A stretch of DNA of 21,675 nucleotides, taken from Cyclostephanos tholiformis (Eukaryota; Bacillariophyta; Thalassiosirophyceae; Thalassiosirales; Thalassiosiraceae). The notes below the pieces were generated by a model, which had not been told where the DNA came from, did not search any database, and worked only from the letters and a program-made list of their open reading frames with translations. Where the stretch lies: the NCBI GenBank assembly GCA_036939975.1, contig JALLPB010000152.1, positions 1-21,675 on the forward strand, read 5' to 3'. Below, one piece after another: positions 11,101-19,794 of this stretch (positions within the stretch are counted from its first letter, which is position 1; each line of letters starts with the position of its first letter). A program made the translations under genes and the position numbers.

Positions 11101-12516
11101 CCTCAAATTGGTAAGACGTCTACCCATTTGAGGTATTAATCCAGGTTGTGCAGAAACCATTTGATCCAATGAAGCACGTTTACCATGAGCATCATCAGTG
11201 GGCTTGCAAATAGGATGCTGCTGTTTGGATTTGGAATGCCACAGACGTTTGTGAGCCTGACCAAAAAGACATGCCACACAAATTGGACATCGTCCTTTCA
11301 AGGACGCAAGACGTTTGGGGATTACCCCCTGCTGTGCCATGACAATCAACTTTGGAAACGGTGTATGATGCAATCGATTGTGATGGCTTTACATCTCTTC
11401 CTGAAGTGGAGAAAGACTCTTGGGAGAAAGCAAATTCTGCATCTGCGAAGCTGAAATGTTGACACTCTCACAAACAAAAGCATCCAATGTCTGCGGAATT
11501 GATGCAACATCCGGATTCTCAATGTAATTAAGTGTTTCAGGATCAACAAGAAGAATGGTATCATTTGAAAGTTAAATCAAGCATTTGATTTGCATATCAA
11601 CAACAAAGTCAGCACCAAGAAATTTCACAACATCTCGTGTTCCCTTTCCATCATTATAACAAAGATACATTCCAGAGAAGAACGAAATCAGATTTGTCAA
11701 TGTCAACGGAACGTCAAGAGTATTGCCATCACCATCAGTATATACGATGCCACCATCATCATCAACAATCGATGAACCAATATTGGTTTGAGCCAAATCA
11801 CAAAATTTATCTTTTGAAGCAAACGCCCAATTTACTGCATCAGCATATACATTGGACATCATCGTCGAAAATGCATCCAATTTCGAATAGCCAGAACTGA
11901 AGAGACATTCTGGAAGGCCAGATGCTGCAGTATGAAATGTTTTGTTATATTGCACGCTGTCCCAAAACAAAGTATGGCTATCATAGCCAGAACTGATTCC
12001 AGTTCCACTCTGATCTGAATACCCTGCATCATCAGGGTATAACTCCGTAAGACGACAAAGGGATAAGATATTTACTGGCGAATCCGGAAGATAATTAACA
12101 TTCTTCAGAACAAATGAATGTTTAGCTCCCTCATTATCTGTGATCCGAAGAGTTACAGTACCCATCAGAGTTGGGGCTGAAATTCCTGTGGCAGAACCAA
12201 CCTCAAAAATCAAAGGGACAAGCTTGTCTGAGAATAGCTCCTTGTTATTGCAAATATGTCCCGTTGCAGAATTATTGCATACCCCAAAAGATGAATCCGT
12301 ATCAAATGACAAGAGAGAATCAATGGTCAAAAGATCCGCCATCATTGCGTGCGTGATGACAGTAAAGGCATGTACACATTCAATCGTTTCTAGAATCAAG
12401 AATTTGTGAAGATATTTTCTGAACTCCCTCAGAAACAGGAATAATTGTGACTGCAGATCGACAAAACATTTTCTTGTAACACACAATTGCGATTCCCCAG
12501 TTGTCCAAAGTCTCAC
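8137..12516 (-). pseudogene. pol: copia Pol (protease, integrase, reverse transcriptase, RNase H), one frame with four stops
   Basis: One frame runs from at least 12516 to TAG at 8139-8137 with no indel, interrupted by TAA (11574-11572), TAA (11391-11389), TGA (10044-10042) and TAA (9438-9436). Protease: FDTDSSFGVCNNSATGHI at about 12306-12253, with Asn where the catalytic Asp is expected. Integrase: an HHNRLHH and CPICVAC zinc site, then Asp in SLDQMVS, Asp in HADNSHF and Glu in GIAERK, the last two 35 residues apart. Reverse transcriptase: YWETYAPVVNW, SIDFVLAFPQADL, SLYGLKQ and YVDD at 9156-9145. RNase H: VDADFAGGW, STAEAEYIAL, EDNQSCIAM and TKHIAIKYHHFW. The true start is unclear because upstream the open frame belongs to the membrane ORF. 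Confidence 0.95.
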
Positions 12517-13498
12517 AAAAATCCAGTAGCAAAAGTGGTACTCGTCAAAGAATGAAAGCCATCAAACTGATGCTATTGTGCATTCCATTGTCCCATGGTC
12601 GGTTGAGAATTGGTAGCACATCATCTGTAGGTAAATCAGAAGTATCAGACATAATCAGTCTGTCTGTCCACCGTATTGCGCGAATCTCAGCCAATAGTTT
12701 CTGTTGTGTGAGAGAAACACACGTGCGAAAAGCAATAATGCCAAAAATACAAGTGATCAGGATGCCCAAGAGAACATGTGTAATGATACCCTTGGGCGGC
12801 ATCCGTGGCAAAGCAGAGTAGACAAGATCTGGGCAAGAGAATTTGAAAATCGCAAAGTAGATTGTCATTGGCATGCTGTACTTGCCAACAGTAACCTGTT
12901 TGCCCATGGTATCCGAGTGCAGTGTAAAATATGATTCATATCCATACAGACGAGGTGCACTCGGGTCTAGAAATGACATCTGACAGTCGTGAATAATCAG
13001 AGACATGCTTTGAGTTGTTCGTCTCTGCATGAGGCGTTTCCTTTGTGCAATCTGACGAGCCAGAATACAATGATTGAATCGACGGCATCAAAACGAATCA
13101 ATATCATTCGATTCACCAGGTCGACCTTCAAATTCTATGCCAGGAACAGGATTTCAAAGTATATCAAAAAGAGACCGCTTGCGATGCTTGGGTCCAAAAT
13201 CATAGACATCCCAAAAGAATGTGTATAATGTGATTGGAACAATAAAGAGAACTTGAAGGATAGACCACCAGAATTGTCCAGGGTAACTTGAAATTGCTAT
13301 CCATAGGAGAAAGCATGACCACTGATAAATATCTCGGACCAGAGCAATAATAAACCAGAACGTGCAAACTGAGAGAACTCAAAGCAATTGTAGGATAGAA
13401 ATGGCAGCCCAAATTGAGAATATAATAGGAATAATGAAAATGTCAATTATATTTGCAATCCTACATTCGGGGCCATTTAGTTTCCCGAGGCACTGCAT
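12380..13498 (-). pseudogene. extra membrane-protein ORF between Gag and Pol, four in-frame TGA codons
   Basis: An ATG at 13498-13496, inside the end of gag but in another frame, opens a frame that stays free of TAA and TAG for about 370 codons to TGA at 12382-12380. In-frame TGAs lie at 13381-13379, 13156-13154, 13090-13088 and 12547-12545. The encoded chain has strongly hydrophobic segments early (ANIIDIFIIPIIFSIWAA, then VCTFWFIIALV, CFLLWIAISS and VLFIVPITLYTFFW), a polar basic region (GPKHRKRSLFD), and a late membrane segment (IITHVLLGILITCIFGIIAF) followed by a soluble tail. That makes four or five likely membrane spans. I do not recognise the family. It could be an env-like or captured host protein, or a hydrophobic N-terminal extension of Pol reached by frameshift. 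Its position upstream of protease is unusual for copia elements. Confidence 0.65.
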
Positions 13499-14907
13499 GC
13501 TTCAGCCCAAATTTTCTTGAACTGATCCTCAGTAATACCGGTAGTAGTCACCAGTGCAGCCTGAAGTGACTTTGAAAGAGAGAGCTTCAAAGCAGAAGAG
13601 TTGTTAGACACAGAAGGGGTTGTAGTGGGCTTGTCAGCAGAATCATTTCCGGTTGCAGCCCTTGCACCGCCTTTCCTGCCTTTGTTTCTTCTCTCAATCC
13701 AAGCATCATGTCCGTCAGGCTTGTGAGTGACGTACATGCCATTCATAACAACACCTTTGTTATTGTACTTGTGCTTATCACACCAATACCAGGTCTTTCC
13801 ATCACATTCGATCATGTTGTGCTCAGCTTTGTTGTCAATCTTCTCAAGATGCCAAAGGTCAAAGACATACTTGGCAGGACCACCAGCGGGTTTGCCATCA
13901 CCAAGGTTCGGAGTGCCTTTGGAAGCAGAGAGTTTACTCAATTCTGTCTTTAGTTCAGTCAGCTGAGTAGTCAACGCAATGATCTGACTGTTGCGGGACA
14001 TTTCGATCTTCCAAGCACCTGTGTTCCTCAGATTGACAAAATACGCTGAAGCATCATCCATCAGTTCTTGCGAAGTGACAACCGATTTGTTCATCAACCA
14101 ACGAGTCTCCTGGCGAGCGAATTCGAGTCAAAACTTGGCAGGAAGAGTGTCATGCTTGAGTTGATGAAAGATATCCCGAATGAACGCATCCTTGGTGTAA
14201 GCAGTCGAGTCCTTCTGGTCAATCTGCAATTTCAAAAATTTGATGGCATCAAAGTAAAGCTGAAAATCATTGTCGCATTGAGAGATGGTAAGCTGCTTGG
14301 CTTTAGCAATCTCTGAAAGCATATCAACCTTGAAATTTGGACAAATCCGAGAAAGCACCAAAGCAAGAATGGTTAGACAATCAAATTCCTCCTCTCATCC
14401 AGAAGTCCACATGTACAATGCAGATTGTTGTTTGATTGCTTGGCAAGCAGAGTCCGTGAGAAGCTTGAGAAGGTGATGAGCCATGAACTTGGAATGCATG
14501 CACTCAAGAATGAGGACTTTGCCATCGTCAGTCAATGCACCTCTTTCAGTTAAAAACCCATTATCCTCAGTGAGAGCTCCAATGGTATTCGTTGCCATGA
14601 TGGTAAAGCTGCAATCGCCCCAGGTGAGTGAAGCATGCTTTCGAGCAAGGCTAATGTTGTCATCCGAATACCTCTCAAGCATGTTGATTGGAGCAGAATA
14701 AATCACATGTCCAGTTTCATCAACGGTGCGAACAGTGTTGATGACCTTGATTAAATAGTCGTACCCGAAGTGTGAACTGAGGCGAAGAAGAGTTTCCTTC
14801 AACTTTTGAAAGTTCGTGCCAGAGAGGGAAAAGCAATTGTCACCCGTCAAAGGACTGACGTACTGATCGATTGCATTAGAGACCAATGCTTGACCTTTTT
14901 TGGTCAA
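13477..14907 (-). pseudogene. gag: copia Gag, one frame with two in-frame TGA codons
   Basis: The frame runs from about 14907 to TAA at 13479-13477 without an indel. TGA codons at 14397-14395 and 14130-14128 interrupt it. The N-terminal third (DQYVSPLTGDN, LERYSDDN, ALYMWTSG) and middle (EFDCLTILALVL, VDMLSEIAKAK) match copia-type Gag. The C-terminal third has a coiled-coil stretch and the diatom-type zinc-binding pattern WYWCDKHK then HKPDGHDAW (C-X2-H-X15-H-X4-H), replacing the usual CCHC knuckle. Gag packages the RNA. No in-frame ATG is found at the expected start: the frame opens at a TTG at 14907 after a TGA at 14919-14917, so the start codon may have been lost. The last 22 bases overlap the next ORF. 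Confidence 0.85.
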
Positions 14908-15017
14908 AAAAAATAATCAAATGGGAGCAATGAGCCAGAAGCTTGCAAAGTGAATGAGAATTGAATGGGGTACTGTAAGGGAATAGGCCACGGAAATGCT
15001 TTCGTAGAGCGGTAAAG

Positions 15018-15032
15018 CCTTGTCTGATAAAC
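15018..15032 (-). promoter_or_regulatory. candidate primer binding site, not the usual tRNA 3'-end type
   Basis: The minus strand directly after the 5' LTR reads GTTTATCAGACAAGG. It does not start with TGG, so it does not pair with a tRNA CCA end. It can pair with a sequence containing CTGATAA, which resembles the anticodon loop of an isoleucine tRNA. That would suggest internal (half-tRNA) priming as in copia of flies. The tRNA assignment is a guess. The leader from here to Gag is about 125 bp and shows nothing else. Confidence 0.3.
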
Positions 15033-15164
15033 TGTTAGATTCTTTTGACAAGAATTGTGATTAGTTTAGTTGTTGGCGCTAGCCATGAAAACCTATTTGG
15101 TTTTAAAACTCCTTTTGCTCTCTTAGCAGTAGCTAGATCTCTAAGTCACACAGCTATTCTCACA
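15033..15164 (-). repeat. 5' LTR of the copia element
   Basis: It is 132 bp and identical to 7983-8114, beginning TGTGAGAATAGCTGTGTGAC and ending TCTAACA on the minus strand. It should carry the promoter; no TATA box is obvious. This is short for a copia LTR. Confidence 0.95.
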
Positions 15165-15169
15165 TTGAA
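15165..15169. other. target-site duplication TTGAA, right copy
   Basis: It directly abuts the 5' LTR and matches 7978-7982. Confidence 0.9.
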
Positions 15170-15386
15170 GGTTGGGCTGAACAGGAGGTGGCTGCATCAG
15201 CAGGGGCAGCTGTGCTGATAATTCTTCTTCTCTGCTTGCTTGGCATGCCTCCTCAATGGAAGCGATTGGTTGCATGGCAAGACTTCACTGCTCTTCATGC
15301 TCAGCACGCTTGTGTGTCTGATCAAGGCAAGACAGCAGCTTGCACAGGTGAGTGGGGATGCCAGTGGGAGAGGTCTTCTCTGTCAT
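15165..15386 (-). pseudogene. 5' part of the DUF7869-like gene, separated by the copia insertion
   Basis: An ATG at 15386-15384 opens a frame with TSPTGIPTHL and a Lys/Glu-rich helix, broken by TGA at 15287-15285, and runs on in the same frame to the copia border. Removing the copia element and one TTGAA copy leaves the frame uninterrupted across the junction into the acidic stretch below 7982. This supports both the insertion border and the identity of the two halves as one gene. The start is the first ATG I can support; upstream DNA to 15710 shows no clear coding signal. Confidence 0.6.
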
Positions 15387-15710
15387 TCTTCTTGGCAAGA
15401 CCATGATGATGATGGTTGTGGCGGATCTTTTTTTGTGATGTTTTTATTCTTCCTCATGCACACAACCAGGTGTAGTTGTGATGCTATTACAGTACTTACC
15501 ACATACAAAAAGGAGGTACTTAGAGTTTTGGTGAGGAAGGAACTGGAGGGAGCCAACCAAAATTTTCACCACAGCATTTTCCAACAAAATAATTTCTAAT
15601 AGCAAGAAAGACAACACAAAGACAAATCAAATGATGGGTTGGATTAAAAATGGGCCCAAAATGTTTTTAAGCCAAATGTTGTCCGTCAAATGTTCCTGCC
15701 GAAAAAATAA
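15387..15710. other. 5' flank of the DUF7869-like gene inside the TIR element
   Basis: No coding signal or RNA gene was seen. The last 43 bases before the TIR ('agccaaatgttgtcc..cctgcc') recur at 17697-17730, suggesting a conserved subterminal region. Confidence 0.4.
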
Positions 15711-15734
15711 GTTAGGTTTTAGATTTATCAGTCT
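15711..15734 (-). repeat. right terminal inverted repeat of the DUF7869 element
   Basis: It is an exact reverse complement of 5302-5325 over 24 bp and is followed by TA. Confidence 0.7.
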
Positions 15735-15736
15735 TA

Positions 15737-16788
15737 AGTAGGAAAATACCATGCAAAGTTGAGGTTCTTGCGCATTCAATACGCTATATAATTCTGTGAG
15801 CAGACAAAAATTTGATAAAAAAAACTACATAACTATGTAGCTACTGTAAAATGTGGGCTGTGGTGACCACCCTTAGCTGCTAAGCTGTCTGTTAACAGCT
15901 AAGGTTGCATATCTGCGACCACTTTTTTTCAGGGTTGATAAAAAATTAATATCATTGCCAATTTTTGTCCGCTCAAAAATCTGAATACATGAAAAATTAC
16001 TTGAGCTCTTCAGCTACAAAGCTCTCAATTCACTTTTCCATGAAGCTTGTTGCATCAATGAGCTGAGTAGAGAGTCCATTTCAGGTTATGAAATCCATGC
16101 AAATACCTTGCAAAAAAAGTACAATAAATGCTAGCTAAAACCTAGTTGTGTGATGTGTTTTTTTGTCGTGCTGACAATGATTACCATGGTCTCAGCTGGG
16201 GTAATACGGCGCAAGCACTTGTCTGGTGGGAGCATTTAGGGGCTTTGCATGAAGCCACCAATACTCTCCATCAATTGATGTACTTCACACCCTTTCCCCA
16301 TGGTGGCATGGTTGTCAAAATTGCTGTTAATCACTTCAACCATGCCCTTGCCCAACCCCTTATCCACATTGCATTTGTGCTGGATGTGCTGTAAATACAA
16401 TATCCATGTTGCTGGAGGGGGCAAATGCTTGCCATGGTGGGGATGGTTGTGGTTGTGTTTGAGTTTTCATCCTTTTTATACTAATTCCTACATTCCTACA
16501 TAAAAATGCTGTGGGGTCTGAGTTTTTTTGTTCCTGCCTGAACCCCCATAGCTGTTAACAGCTTAACCTCTATCTCTGTTCTGGTGGGAGAAAAACTTGT
16601 TCTCTATGGTAGGTATGCACAAGATTTCTATGTAGGAATAGTATAATAAGTTCTACCTAAAAAAACTTGGTGCGCCAAAATCTCTACTATACAACACAAC
16701 TCACAAACGGAGAATTCTTAACTAGCAAAAAAAAAGTGCAACAAAAAGCTCCTCGTACATCATTGATGGAAAGCTTTTTGCAAAAATA
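15737..16788 (+). repeat. family A repeat unit, about 1.05 kb
   Basis: Landmarks run in the same order as in the next unit: 'aagttgagg..cattcaat', 'agctactgtaaaatgtgggctgtggtgacc', a gttaacagct palindrome, 'ttcagctacaa', 'gcttgttgcatcaatga', 'gctagctaaaac', 'gcatggttgtcaaaattgc', 'ctggagggggcaaa' and 'ggttgtggttgtgttt', then 'gagaaaaacttgt' and 'cctcgtacatcattgatgg'. The offset to the following unit is about 1,050 bp. Small open frames at 16146-16394 look like chance. Confidence 0.75.
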
Positions 16789-17697
16789 GGAATATCCTGC
16801 AAAAGCTGAGGTTTTTGTGCTTTCAATGTGCTATCAAGTTTGTGAGCGGATGAAAATTTACTGAAAAACTACAATACTACATAGCTACTGTAAAATATGG
16901 GCTGTGGTGACCGCCCTTAGCGGTTAAGCTGTGAACAGCTTAACCTCTATGGATGGACCTATTTGTCCAATTTCATAAGGCTTTGCAAAAGTGTAATAAC
17001 TTCTTCAATTTTGGTCCACTCAGCTAGCAAAAGATACAAAAAATTAGCTGAATTCTTCAGCTACAATCATGGCATCTCACATTTGCACACCGCTTGTTGC
17101 ATCAATGACCTGAGTAGGGGGTCCGTTTTGGGTTACAAAAATCACAACTTTAGCAAGGTAAAAAGTGTCATAATTCTAGCTAAAAGTTGTGTTTTTTGTT
17201 GTGTTTGTTGTGTCACCACCATCGATGACCATGGCAGCTGCCGGGGCGGTATGATGCATTCACTCGCCCGATGGCAATGTTTAGGGGCATCATGTGAAGC
17301 CACTAACGCATTCTATCAGGTGATGCAACTTGCACCGCATCCCTCTGATGGCATGGTTGTCACAATTGCCATAGAGTTTGGTGCATTTTACTAGATTAAA
17401 ACAAATAGGCTAGCTAGATAAATATTAATTACTCTGTTATTTTATCAAATTAAATAAATTGCTATGGTAGAGCCCTCCCCTAACCCCTTGCCCATGTTGC
17501 CCATGCGCCAAAACTGACTACTATCAAATTCATGCCACTGGAGGGGGCAGAAGCTCACCATGGTGGGGATGGTTTGGTTGTGGCTGTGTTTGTGTTTTTT
17601 ATCCTTTTTGCACTGATTCCTACGTGAAAAGCTATGGGGTCAGAATATTTCATTTCCGCCAGAAGGCAAATAGTTGTTAAGCTGTTAAGCTGTTAAA
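16789..17697 (+). repeat. family A repeat unit, second tandem copy
   Basis: This is a direct repeat of 15745-16560 with indels and many substitutions. It contains the uninterrupted sequence that matches the flanks of the two DNA transposons just before its start (16741-16800). The inverted copy of its later part lies at 1280-1985. Confidence 0.75.
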
Positions 17698-17757
17698 GCC
17701 AAATTTTGTCCTTCAAGGCCTTCCTGCCAAATGTAAAATGTTAGTATATTTTATATT
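17698..17757 (-). repeat. isolated degraded right end of the DUF7869-type element
   Basis: 'gccaaattttgtcc..ccttcctgcc..gttag..ttatattcaccagtctta' follows 15671-15736 with several substitutions. No matching left end or gene was seen nearby. Confidence 0.45.
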
Positions 17758-17820
17758 CACCAGTCTTATGACACAGAATCACTAGATTAAGTCCTCAATG
17801 TTTGAGATGTGTTCCTGATT

Positions 17821-18180
17821 GGATTTTTGGTTGGGGGTTGAGAACCAATTGGTATCTGAAGGCCCTAAATGGTTACCAAGCCTCAAAGTCACTCACCTAA
17901 CCTGAAAAGGGGGTTTTACACTCCAAGACATAGTCCTACAGACTTACCATGCAAAAATCCCAGTCCTCATGAGAGCATGCATGCCTACCATACAATATTG
18001 GATTTTTGGTCGGGTGTCAAGTACCCATTGGTACCTAATGATACCATATGGATATCAGGCCTCAAAGTCACTTGCCCAATCTGAAAAGCAGGGTTTATCA
18101 CACCAAGATATAGTCCTACTGACATACTATACGAAAATCCCGGTACTCATGTGAGCATGCACACCTAACATACCATATAC
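17821..18180 (+). repeat. tandem duplication, two units of about 180 bp
   Basis: Unit 1 is 17821-17999 and unit 2 is 18000-18180. Both begin GGATTTTTGGT and share 'cctcaaagtcact..cc.aa.ctgaaaag', 'caaga.atagtccta', 'aaaatccc.gt.ctcatg.gagcatgca' and a similar ending. They are clearly diverged. No coding potential was seen. Confidence 0.85.
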
Positions 18181-18394
18181 TACAGGCCATTTTGGACCAA
18201 AATTCCGGAGAACCAAACAATACCTCCGTAATTTCAAATGCCATGCTCTCCAGGGTAAACGGCATGGCAATCTACATGCATGAATCGTTAAGGAGGCATA
18301 TACAATGTTTATGTGTGGTCATCATCACCCCCAATGCTCAGCATCAGCGGTATGAATATCGTGACCAATGACAATCTGTAATGCCAATTTGTCA

Positions 18395-18800
18395 ATGCGT
18401 CATGACATAATAAGACATCAAAATTGATGATAATTTTTTCTAGTTTTAATGACTAATAACTGTTGCTTAGTATGTCAGTTGATTGTTGTATGCTTTTTTG
18501 CTGGGAGTGTGGCCCCATGGTGGATGTATGACAACAATGGCCACCATGATCGTACAATGCGACGACTTGCATCATGGAGAAATCATCTCCTCCTGCTCCT
18601 TTGCCAACTTCTTTGTCACCATTGCCACTACACATCATGCATACATGATGTCCCCTCCTGGCAAACGTGGCTGAATGATCAATCCAACTGATGGGCTGCT
18701 GAGCTGATGGCTCCAATGTTGACGATGATGCTCATTGACACCTCACCAAATGTCATCGCTGATTTTTTGGTACTCATCCTACATATTCCAATGTAGAAAA
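18395..18800 (+). repeat. family B repeat, copy 1
   Basis: Landmarks are 'tttttctagttttaatgac', 'gttgattgttgtatgcttttttg', 'caccatgatcgtacaatgcgacgactt', 'ggagaaatcatctcctcctgc', 'acacatcatgcatacatgatgtcccct' and 'gatgatgctcattgacacctcacc'. The same order occurs inverted at 19795-20165 and in part at 19255-19500. The hairpin 'catcatg..catgatg' around 18636-18652 is internal. Confidence 0.75.
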
Positions 18801-18879
18801 AAGGAAAACACAACCAACAACTCCCATCAATGTGTCATTATTAGAATGGTCTAATTAATAAATTAATAATGATAAATCC

Positions 18880-18995
18880 ATATTCTAACAATATAGACTT
18901 ATTGCTTAACATATTGGCTAGTTGTTTCATGTGGTGGCACCGGGAGTGGGGCACCATGGCAACCATAGGACGATGGTGGCCGCCATGGTTGGTTC
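18880..18995 (+). repeat. family B repeat, partial start
   Basis: 'ttgcttaacatattggctagttgtttcatg', then 'ccgggagtggggcaccatgg' and 'atggtggccgccatgg', resembles the first 110 bp of copy 1 and then diverges. Confidence 0.45.
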
Positions 18996-19254
18996 GTCCA
19001 TTTTTCGCTAGCTTTAGCTAGCATTTACCTAGCTAAAACACACAACACAACCGCACAACAAAAAATCATCATTGCCCGATGGCCAGTGCACCAAAGAAAT
19101 ACCACAGATAGCAAGACCTTGGCATCACCCTTGTTTACAAAACTCTCATGAGGGTTGTTGCAAACCAACCATTTCCCAATCCATGATGGATTAATGTTCC
19201 GAGTACTGTTTGATACTTGGGGACTTTTCCCACATGGGGTCTAGTCTGATTAAT

Positions 19255-19500
19255 ACAACCACACAAAATTTCAAGCCCCATGGCAGCCATATGATGATGG
19301 CGACCACCATGATTGTACAATGTGACAATTTGCATTGTGGAGAAATCATCTCCTCCTGCTTCTTTGCCACCTACTTTGTCACTGCCGCCACCACACATCA
19401 TGTATACATGATGTCCCCTGGCAGTGGACATGGCTCAATGATTGATCCGGCTGTTGGGCTGCCAAGCCAATGGCTCTGATGTCGATCACAGCTAAGATAT
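19255..19500 (+). repeat. family B repeat, copy 2 (partial)
   Basis: 'caccatgattgtacaatgtgacaattt', 'ggagaaatcatctcctcctgc' and 'catgtatacatgatgtcccct' match copy 1 in the same orientation. Confidence 0.75.
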
Positions 19501-19794
19501 AAAAAATTGATTATGGCGTGTAACCCATTGTGTTGGAGAGGGGGTCATCTGTTCCTGTGGCATGAATGTGAAGGGCACAAGTCAGGACCATTCAGTGCAT
19601 CAGCCATTGGGCATTTTGCAGTCAATGTTGTGTGTTGTGATGTGTGTCTTCTAGCTAATCATAGACCAACCAACCATGGCTGTTGCCGTTGTCCCACAGC
19701 CACCAGTATATCACGATAAGACTATGTCATTAAAATAGAGAATATCAATATAAATTGTTTAATGAGATCTACTCGATGGGAGTTTGCAGCTTGT
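19501..19794. other. unassigned stretch between family B copies
   Basis: A 70-codon open frame at 19507-19719 (+) is Cys/His-rich but has no recognisable domain and lies in repeat-rich DNA. I do not call a gene. Confidence 0.3.

Larger units (their letters stand above)
7983..15164 (-). mobile_element. Ty1/copia-type (CoDi-like) LTR retrotransposon, 7,182 bp, nested
   Basis: Two identical 132-bp LTRs (7983-8114 and 15033-15164) bound the element, each starting TG and ending CA in element orientation. The 5-bp duplication TTGAA flanks it (7978-7982 and 15165-15169). In minus-strand order it holds Gag, an extra membrane-type ORF, then protease, integrase, reverse transcriptase and RNase H, the order of copia elements. 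Reading frames are kept throughout but carry ten nonsense codons. It sits inside the DUF7869-like gene. Identical LTRs argue for recent insertion, but they are short and contain one CpG, so they are a weak clock. Confidence 0.95.
5302..15734. mobile_element. TIR DNA transposon carrying a DUF7869-like gene, itself split by a copia element
   Basis: 5302-5325 and 15711-15734 are perfect 24-bp inverted repeats starting AGACTGATAAATCT, flanked on both sides by TA (5300-5301 and 15735-15736). Outside them, family A repeat sequence runs up to the left border and continues from the right border, as the uninterrupted copy at 16770-16800 predicts. Subtracting the copia insertion and its duplicated 5 bp leaves about 3.25 kb. 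The only recognisable gene inside is the DUF7869-like gene on the minus strand. The 24-bp repeats could instead belong to family A itself, because a degraded right end also occurs at 17698-17757. The TA duplication is too short to be decisive alone. Confidence 0.6.

Noticed and set aside
12989..13228. 79-codon plus-strand frame
   Set aside because: It is antisense to the membrane-type ORF of the copia element, whose hydrophobic segments and stop pattern are far more coherent.
12380..14907. UGA as a sense codon of the host nuclear code
   Set aside because: TGA dominates the internal stops, and likely true ends here are TAG or TAA. But three TAA also interrupt pol, one TGA lies where Arg is expected rather than Trp, and no intact host gene is available to test. 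C-to-T decay is simpler, so I keep reassignment only as an alternative.
16146..17394. Two similar open frames (16146-16394 and 16963-17394)
   Set aside because: The similarity follows from the family A nucleotide repeat, the inverted copy at 1280-1985 does not keep the frame, and no domain is visible.
1280..17697. Polinton or giant-virus-like element bounded by long inverted repeats
   Set aside because: No DNA polymerase B, integrase of that type, packaging ATPase or capsid gene is present between the arms; the contents are ordinary transposons.
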